Below, one piece after another: positions 57,684 through 64,000 of a DNA stretch of 64,000 nt. Where the stretch lies: the NCBI GenBank assembly GCA_028386065.3, contig JAKUCV010004284.1, positions 41,121-105,120 of the forward strand, in the 5' to 3' direction. Source of the DNA: Turnera subulata. Its lineage: Eukaryota > Streptophyta > Magnoliopsida > Malpighiales > Passifloraceae. The notes under the pieces were generated by a model that was given only the letters and a program-made list of their open reading frames with translations, did not search any database and was not told the origin of the DNA. A program made the position numbers and the translations under genes. Position 1 is the first letter of the stretch. The number at the start of each line of letters is the position of its first letter.

Positions 57684-58752
57684 GACCCCGTATTACACAT
57701 AATGGAGGTACACATTAGAATTATTCCCTACACACCTAATGCCTTGAGTGTTTGGAGAAATCCTTGTTCTTTGAGCATAGGAGGCATTAGAGGAGCTGAT
57801 TTTCGGGAGCAATCTCGTGGAGAGGAGTAGCCATAACCCAGTAGCAAGAGGAGGGTGAGAGGATTCCAAGAAGGAGGCCAGTCGGAGCAAATCATTGGAG
57901 AAAAGAATGCAAACCCAAGAGGAGCTTTCTTCTCCGTGCAGTTGCGGTAAAATGGCAATATCTAAGGCTATAGATGTTGGGTTACTGCATTTTTGGAGTC
58001 TGTGCATGGCTAAGAGAGAGATCTACAACTTTTCTGTTGACTTTTGACACTGATTCGACCTCCTTTTACACCAGTTTTTGAAGTTAATAGGAGCGAGAGG
58101 AGGGCTTCAAGAGGTCACTCTAACCCTTTTAATTTGAGTTTTACTGCTGTTTTTGTGTTGATGTGATGCTATTAGTGCTGATGCTTTGATTGCTCTGTGA
58201 ATCCATGTTAGAACTACATAGCTTTGATTCCGGTCACACGGATACGTAATTAGTCTCGGTCTGAAAACGGATGCAAGCCAAATTGTGTGTTTTCTTTTCT
58301 CTTTTGATTATGTTGTCATAATGTTCCTGTCATGTTGTCGTGTTGTTGTTATGTTGCTGTGTTGTGTTGTGATGCCATGTAAGAACTACGTGAGCTTTGA
58401 ATCCGATCGCCGGAGTACGTAGGTGGATTCTAGTGGTGGATTCTCAAGCTCAATTATGTGTTTATTTTCTATTTTGTCTTTTATTTTCATTTTGTTTTCC
58501 TTTGTTTGATGTTTGTGCATAAGGCATACTTTAATCTTCAATTGCACACGATTTCGCCCCAACATGGATGGGTGCCTAACACCTTCCCATCTGTGACGAA
58601 CCCCCGAATCCTACATCTTTGGTTCGCTATGACTGGCTGCTACGGGTTATGGAAGTCAAGGTTTTTCCCTAAATTTTTTCCTTAATAAAATTCGGGTGGC
58701 GACTCCTTTGATGTTGTGAGGGAGCAAATTAATTTTTGGCCAGGTCCTCACA

Positions 58753-59282
58753 GTTGGAGACTCCACTAGGGATTTAGAGGGTTCAAGAAATTTTGTGTAA
58801 TCATTGATTATTGTATGCCTCCTTGTTTGTCATATGCGTGCCTTTCTTTCATTACTATTGTGTGAAGCTTCTACCTTAAGAGGGTATGGGGATCCAAGTC
58901 CGTTACATACCGTCATACGGAGTTATCGGCCAGAGTGAACCTATTTCTCGCCGTTTAGCAATGATAGGGGTTAATAGGCCTACGACCTCACGTGGCGCAC
59001 TACGTCACATTTGAGTAGGGCAAACTATCCCTTAGCCACGGTCCTTTGACCCCCAACCAGCTGCATACCCTGAGCATCTCATGCATAATTAATCAATACG
59101 TGGAACGTGTATATGTGTGTTTGTTGTGATTTCTAGTATGTACAAACAATATGCCTTTTAATTTGATAAAAACAAAAAAAAACCAAAAAAAACGACACAA
59201 AAAATCCTGAGTGAGCATCGAGAGAAAAGAACCTAGGGGGACCCGAGACCCTTACACACGCTCTCTTTGATACTAGGACAAT
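58753..59282 (+). other. Primer-binding site and leader of the Tat element
   Basis: GTTGGAGACTCCACTAGGGA (58753-58772) follows the LTR end, matching the site at 6357 with few changes. The leader aligns with 6377-7144. A short A-rich tract lies at 59167-59199. No gene. Confidence 0.65.
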
Positions 59283-59877
59283 ATGGGTGAGATGAGTACT
59301 GAAGAAATGGCCAAGATTCAGGAGGTTCACACCATGCTTAAGGATCCGGGTACAGTGGAGTTGCTAGAATTGATAAGGGAGAAGAAGATGCCTGCCATTG
59401 GAAGTGAGGAAGCGGAAGCCTCTAAGACTAGGGCCGAGAAGAATAACCCGGTGGATGCGGACAATGACTCGCAGGAAGCCAAGGATGATAAAGAGAGGTT
59501 CCGATTACTAGAAGAAGTGTTGAAGAACATCAAATTGAAGGAAGATGACTGGAATCTGAGCCGTTTGTCGTTGTTCCCAGGTGCTCGCTTGCCCGAAAAA
59601 TTCAAGATGCCTGACATAGAGAAGTTCAGTGGAATCGGGTACCTGAGGACCCATTTGAAGAATTACGTGAGGATGTTGCAACCAATGGGAGTGAGCAACG
59701 AACTAATGGCAAAGTTATTCCAAAGGACCTTGTCCGGTGCAGCTTTGAAATGGTTCATGAGTTTGGACGAGTCGAGGATGAGCAAGTGGGGGAAGATTTG
59801 TGCGGAGTTCTTTAAGCAGTACAGCTATAACACCGGGGTTCATGTAACCAAAAGCGATCTCGAAACTAATTTTGATT
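59283..59877 (+). pseudogene. Tat/Ogre gag, 5' part (truncated)
   Basis: ATG 59283 (MGEMSTEEMAKIQEVHTMLK) opens an uninterrupted frame of about 198 gag residues. After an acidic/Lys-rich N-terminus come LPEKFKMPDIEKFSGIGY and LRTHLKNYVRML, LFQRTLSGAALKWFMSLD and KWGKICAEFFKQYSYNTG. This is the retrotransposon-gag core with the WF motif, in the form typical of Tat/Ogre elements. Coding ends at about SDLETN, where SIRE LTR sequence begins; the frame runs seven codons into it (stop 59889-59891). The zinc knuckle and the rest are missing. Within the retained part I see no lesion. Confidence 0.88.
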
Positions 59878-60886
59878 TGTCGTTTATCTAATTTTGATGA
59901 CTACCAAATTACAAGTGTGCTGTTAGCTTTGCTTGTGTTGATTTTCACTTACAGGAAAAGTTATGGTTTTTGCTGATACCATATCTCAGACACACGACAT
60001 ACGGTTTTTATTGATACCATATCTGCAAAGCTGTCGCTATCAACTTTTTAACCAAGTTGCATGTGGTCCTACAAGCATTTAAATCCCACTTCCAGCCGTT
60101 TGAATTTATGAACATGTAAGAGGAAAGACTTTATGGAAGTGCAGAAGAAGTTCCCACCTAACTTCTGCTCAACTCCAAAAGGTGGTCCAAACATTCTAGA
60201 TTTGGTAATATTTTGCAACCAAGGAGTTGACATGCATAACGGCACCAAACTGAAGCTTTTATAAACTGAAGTCAACTGAAGTACAAGGACCCGATGTAGG
60301 AGCTTATCCCCCACACTCAGATTCTATAAAGGGGGACATTTACACCTCTGGAAGCTTGTCCTACCAATTGTGCAAGATCTGAGTGTATACTTGTGCTAAA
60401 AGATTTGGTATCTGATCTGGTTTTTCTGCTTACAGTGCGAAACTGTTTCAATGGGATAATTAGTAAGCAAGACTTGGTTTAGTTTTGCTGGGTACTCAAG
60501 TCTAGGTTTAGATTTGAGGGTAGGTTAGAGCTTAGCCTGTGAAAATCTTGTAAAGGTTAGAGCTTAGCCTGTGAAAAGCTTGTAAGGGTTCGGGCTTAGC
60601 CTAGAAAAGCTTGAGTTTGAAAAGGTTCAGGTTAATCCCGCAAAAACCTAAGTATAGTGAGTGTTTAAAATCCTAAAGGAAGGAATCTTTAGGTAGTGGA
60701 GGTACCGGTGAGGGGGAACCACTCTAAAACACCTGTGTCGATTTCTCTCTGCCCTCCTTACTGGATTTTTACTTTAAACGCTCTTCTCGCACCGCAGAGA
60801 TTTGGTTTCTCAAAAACCAGATCTCACAATCGAAAAATTTTAAAGCCTAATTCACCCCTCCACTCTTAGGCACTTTTGGGAATACA
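59878..60886 (+). repeat. 5' LTR of a fourth SIRE element (5' end truncated)
   Basis: It aligns with 17990-18988 ('gatg.ctaacaaattacaagt', paired 'accatatctgcaa', 'gagcttagcctgtgaaaa.cttgtaa' repeats) and ends CACTTTTGGGAATACA. The first ~70 bp of a SIRE LTR are missing, so the exact left border (59870-59890) is uncertain. Confidence 0.78.
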
Positions 60887-60936
60887 ATTGGTAGCGGAAC
60901 AAGATCTCTTTCTATTAGGGCTAATCTCCTAAAGCA
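60887..60936 (+). other. SIRE primer-binding site and leader
   Basis: TTGGTAGCGGAACAAG at 60888-60903 resembles the initiator-Met primer site. The gag ATG follows at 60937. Confidence 0.65.
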
Positions 60937-61607
60937 ATGATCATGGTTTTTAAGGGAACAAGCGTGAACAACGCACCATATTTCGATGGGACAAACTTTG
61001 ATTACTGGAAGTTTTGCATGAAGATCTTCCTTGAGGGAAAGGACACTGAAATGTGGCATATTTTCTAGAATCCTTACAGCAGGCCAGCAGTCCTATGCAT
61101 CTGTGGACTGATGATGAAATGAAGAGAGCTAAGCTTGATGCTCAAGCCAAAGATGCTCTTTTGTGTAGAGTCAGTAAGAGTGAGTTTCAAAGGGTCAGAT
61201 CTTGTGAAACTGCTCATGAAATCTGGAGGTTGTTGTGCATCACCCATGAAGCCACAAACCAAGTTAAAGAATCAAGGCTCAATCGCTTGACTAGAGAATA
61301 TGAGCTATTCCAAATGATTCCGAGTGAATCCACGAAGTGGATACTTGGTTCATTACACTTTGCAACAATCTTGCATCACTTGGAAAAGTGTTGACACATA
61401 GAGAAAAGAATGCAAAAGTTCTAAGGTCGCTTCCCAAAGAATGGGAACCTAAAGTAACTGCCATTAAGGAAGCTCAGAATTTGAATTTCTTATCCTATGT
61501 CGCTTTGAAGGTCCAAGAACCAAATGATGATGATGATAGCGACTCCGATGTGGCTCTTCTTACCAGAAGATTTGCTGGGTACGTTAAGATGAAGAAGCAA
61601 CTCAAAG
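60937..61607 (+). pseudogene. SIRE gag, N-terminal part (broken, interrupted)
   Basis: ATG 60937 starts a frame with FDGTNFDYWKFCMKIFL, the usual copia gag N-terminal motif (DUF4219-like), closed by TAG at 61066-61068. The next block, in another frame, reads KDALLCRVSKSEFQRVRSC and AHEIWRLLCITHEATNQVKE. A second shift near 61337 leads to LGKVLTHREKNAKVLRSLPK and EWEPKVTAIKEAQNL (UBN2-type gag) and an acidic DDDDSDSD stretch. The coding sequence is cut at 61607 by the CRM-type LTR. Gag would form the particle; at least two frameshifts prevent that here. Lineage follows from the adjoining SIRE-type LTR. Confidence 0.83.
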
Positions 61608-62220
61608 TGATACGGCAACACTACCAGAACAAAGCTAGATAGCACCTCCTAATCAATCCAAGTCTCCAAGATCAGCAACCAAATTCAACCAATTAGGGTT
61701 TCAGCGATTACCTCTATCACCTCAAAACAAAACAAAGTTTTTAAGCAACAATAGAGTAATAACAGCTAGGAATCTTGTAAACGCCACAAGTAATTTAATC
61801 ACTTGATAAGTAAACACAATCCCTCAAATAAACAAGAAGAAATCAATTCTACTTGCAAATAACCAAGGTAATAAAAAACCTCAAACTTTTATTCTCAAAT
61901 CTTAATGTGTTATAAAAATAACCCAAGGTGCCTATTTATAGGCATCCCAAGTCGGCCACCTCCTCTTCAAAGTCGGTCACCTCCTCTAGAAAACCTAAGG
62001 CCTAAGTCGGCCACTAAACCTAGATGGACTAGGTTTTGACTCTTTTAATCCAACAACAAATTGGACTAATTAAAACCCTACAGAAATATCTAAAGCCCAT
62101 AATTGTTTATGACCCAAATAACAATACCCAAATAAATAAATAAAAACCTTTGCCGAAATTTAAATTATTGTTTATAATAAATCGGCAACTCTATTGAAAA
62201 CTAAAAGGGATATGTCGACA
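61608..62220 (-). repeat. 3' LTR of the CRM-type element
   Basis: 613 bp, TGTCGACATATCCC (minus start at 62220) to GGTAGTGTTGCCGTATCA. TATA box CCTATAAATAGGC at 61932-61944. Matches 1711-2372. Confidence 0.82.
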
Positions 62221-62243
62221 TGGGGCCCACATGCTCCAGTCGA

Positions 62244-64000
62244 CTAGGCCTCTTCTCCAATGATCGAAACACATGTTGGTGTCTTCATGTATTCCTCTCC
62301 AAGCTTGATCATCTTGTCTTCTTGTAATTCTTGATTAATCCTAGCTTGGACAAAATGTAACATGTGGTTCTTGATCATCTTCAATCGAGCCCGTGTGATT
62401 GGTCCTTGAGGCAAGCTAATGGCGCCATCTCCATCATTAGCTCCACTTGGTGCTTGCTTGTTTGCATCATTCCCTCCCTCCTCAAAAGGATTCGTCCTCG
62501 AATCTAAGCCTGCATTGTCAAAGGGAGAAAGATCAGCAACATTGAAAGTAGCACTCACAGCATACTCACCAGGTAGATCTATCTTATAAGCATTGTCAGT
62601 GATGTGCTCCAACACTTGAAAAGGGCCATCCCCTCGCGGATCCAACTTAGACTTCCAGTGATGAGGAAACCTCTCCTTCCTAAAGTGCACCCAAACCCAA
62701 TCTCCAGGTTCAAACTTAACAACCTTCCGTCCACGATTAGCTCGTTGTGCCACTTTAGTGTTCTTCTCCTCAATGTGCTTTCGAGCCTTCTCATGAATAG
62801 TCTTAACCAACTTAGCTCTTTGATGCCCATCGACATTAACAATCTCTTTCAAAGGTAAAAGCAACAAATCCAAAGGGGTTAGTGGATTAAAACCATACAC
62901 AATCTTAAACGGAGAATAACCTGTAGAAGAATGAATGCTCCTATTATAAGCAAACTCAATCAATGGCAAACAATCTTCCCAAGTTTTCAAGTTTTTGCCC
63001 ACTACAGCACGCAATAAAGATCCTAAAGTTCTATTAACCACTTCGGTTTGACCATCAGTTTGAGGATGATAAGCAGTAGAAAACAACAACTTGGTCCCTA
63101 ACTTACTCCATAAAACTCGCCAGAAGTGACTTAAGAACTTAGTATCCCTATCAGAAACAATTGTCCTAGGAATGCCATGCAAACGAACTACATCCCTAAA
63201 GAACAAATCAGCAATATGTGAGGCATCATCAGTTTTATGACAAGCAATAAAATGAGCCATTTTACTAAACCTATCAACAACAACAAAGATGCTATCACGA
63301 CCTTTCCGTGTCCTAGGTAATCCAACCACAAAATCCATAGATAAATCAGTCCAAGGAACATCAGGAATAGGTAAAGGAGTGTACAACACATGAGGTTGCA
63401 TCCTAGATTTGGCGTGTCGACAAGTAACACACCCATTACAAACCTGCTCAACGTTCTTCTTCATATTAGGCCAATAAAAGTGTTCCTGCAGAATGTCAAG
63501 AGTTTTAGCAATACCAAAGTGACCCATCAAGCCACCATCATGAGATTCCGTAACCAAAAGTTCACGCATAGAACAAGCAGGAATGCAAAGTTTATTCTCA
63601 CGAAATAGATTCCCATCATCTCTATAAAACTTTTGAAAACCAGATTGTTCACATGCATCATACACATTAGCAAAGTCAGGATCAGATTTATACAAGTCCT
63701 TAATATACTCAAATCCAATCAATTTAGAACTAAGAGAAGAGATTAGAGCATACCTCCTAGATAATGCATGAACAATCACATTATCCTTACCTTGCTTGTA
63801 GCGCATCACATAAGGGAATGTCTCAATGAATTCCAGCCACTTGGCATGCCGCTTATTCAGCTTAGTTTGGCCCTTCAAATACTTCAAACTCTCATGATCA
63901 GTGTGGATCACGAATTCTTTGGGCCATAAGTAATGCTGCCATGTTTGCAGTGCTCTCACCAATGCATAAAGCTCCTTGTCATAGGTGGAATAATTGAGTT
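62244..64000 (-). CDS. CRM-type pol: RNase H end and integrase, open to the window edge
   Basis: A continuous minus-strand frame from the window edge to TAG at 62244-62246 (over 580 residues). RNase [33 protein letters not shown], then VIVHALSRR. Integrase: zinc site ([12 protein letters not shown] ... CNGCVTC), [47 protein letters not shown] (all three catalytic acidic residues present), [34 protein letters not shown] (GPY/F-like), VADLSPFD, then an acidic linker and GPITRARLK. The RNase H motif normally reads VVADALSRR, and its Asp is a catalytic residue; here it is His. Integrase itself looks intact. The stop lies only 23 bp from the LTR. RT and gag would lie to the right, outside the window. 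Confidence 0.88.
   Translation of the reverse strand, partial: LNYSTYDKELYALVRALQTWQHYLWPKEFVIHTDHESLKYLKGQTKLNKRHAKWLEFIETFPYVMRYKQGKDNVIVHALSRRYALISSLSSKLIGFEYIKDLYKSDPDFANVYDACEQSGFQKFYRDDGNLFRENKLCIPACSMRELLVTESHDGGLMGHFGIAKTLDILQEHFYWPNMKKNVEQVCNGCVTCRHAKSRMQPHVLYTPLPIPDVPWTDLSMDFVVGLPRTRKGRDSIFVVVDRFSKMAHFIACHKTDDASHIADLFFRDVVRLHGIPRTIVSDRDTKFLSHFWRVLWSKLGTKLLFSTAYHPQTDGQTEVVNRTLGSLLRAVVGKNLKTWEDCLPLIEFAYNRSIHSSTGYSPFKIVYGFNPLTPLDLLLLPLKEIVNVDGHQRAKLVKTIHEKARKHIEEKNTKVAQRANRGRKVVKFEPGDWVWVHFRKERFPHHWKSKLDPRGDGPFQVLEHITDNAYKIDLPGEYAVSATFNVADLSPFDNAGLDSRTNPFEEGGNDANKQAPSGANDGDGAISLPQGPITRARLKMIKNHMLHFVQARINQELQEDKMIKLGEEYMKTPTCVSIIGEEA

Larger units (their letters stand above)
56022..58752 (+). 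repeat. 5' LTR of the Tat element, 2.73 kb
   Basis: The same LTR type as at 4820, but longer because a 0.47 kb module is present three times (56265-57649). TATA box TATAAATA at 57676-57683. U5 includes 'acgaacccccgaatcc' and ends next to the primer site. Confidence 0.85.
56022..59877 (+). mobile_element. Tat/Ogre-type element, 5' part: LTR with triplication, leader, gag
   Basis: The LTR starts TGTGAACACCCAAATTCGAC inside the integrase of the reversed Tat element (left flank gatat) and ends CAGGTCCTCACA at 58752. A primer-like site, leader and gag start follow. The element is cut within gag by a SIRE LTR near 59878. The 3' part is not in the window. Confidence 0.85.
61608..64000 (-). mobile_element. 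CRM-type gypsy element, reversed, continuing past the window
   Basis: The left border TGATACGGCAACACTACC (U5 end) at 61608 follows CAAAG, a target-duplication candidate whose partner is outside the window. LTR 61608-62220 is followed inward by pol on the minus strand. The pol tail after integrase ends in a GPITRARLK motif and has no chromodomain, the arrangement known from CRM chromoviruses, which often lie near centromeres. Lineage moderate. Confidence 0.75.

Overview
This 64 kb window looks like repeat-rich heterochromatin of a flowering plant, probably a eudicot with a large genome. That reading rests on plant-specific retrotransposon lineages: SIRE/Maximus copia with an env-like gene, Tat/Ogre and Athila gypsy, and Tekay- and CRM-type chromoviruses. 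I found no convincing host gene, tRNA, rRNA or CRISPR array. Almost every base belongs to LTR retrotransposons inserted into one another, and most coding regions are broken. An assembly gap (23116-24057) hides one junction.

Layout, left to right. 1-4819: the 3' part of a SIRE element (end of RT/RNase H, then an env-like gene). It is interrupted by a reversed Tat LTR (1-460) and a short reversed CRM fragment (1711-2620). 4820-17739: a Tat element without gag-pol. Its main gene is an intron-containing plant-mobile-domain gene on the opposite strand (9276-11465), and its 3' LTR holds a reversed Tekay solo LTR (14565-17614). 17740-18988: the tail and 3' LTR of a second SIRE. 19038-50157: the 3' LTR of a third SIRE, split by a palindromic element (19136-48819) made of two inverted LTR pieces. 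That palindrome was itself hit twice: by an Angela-like copia element (19659-35768, minus strand), which holds an Athila-like element (24058-31739), and by a complete Tekay element (36820-47742).

50158-50605 is unassigned DNA, followed by a long fold-back element (50606-51424). 51425-56021 is a reversed Tat element with LTR, a + strand antisense gene (DUF7745-like, with its own TATA box and a small intron) and the integrase end. 56022-59877 is another Tat element whose LTR carries a 0.47 kb promoter-proximal module three times, followed by a truncated gag. 59878-61607 is the LTR and gag of a fourth SIRE. 61608-64000 is a reversed CRM-type element whose integrase reading frame is open to the window edge.

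Most notable: (i) the TSD-flanked palindrome of two inverted LTR halves; (ii) an array of AACATCGATGTT dyads in the Angela-like leader, spaced by near-integral DNA turns; (iii) two Tat elements with spliced antisense genes; (iv) a GC-rich ATGACCGCC/GGCGGTCAT module upstream of both the LTR promoters and the antisense-gene promoters. Lineage names come from protein motifs and element layout, not from a database search.
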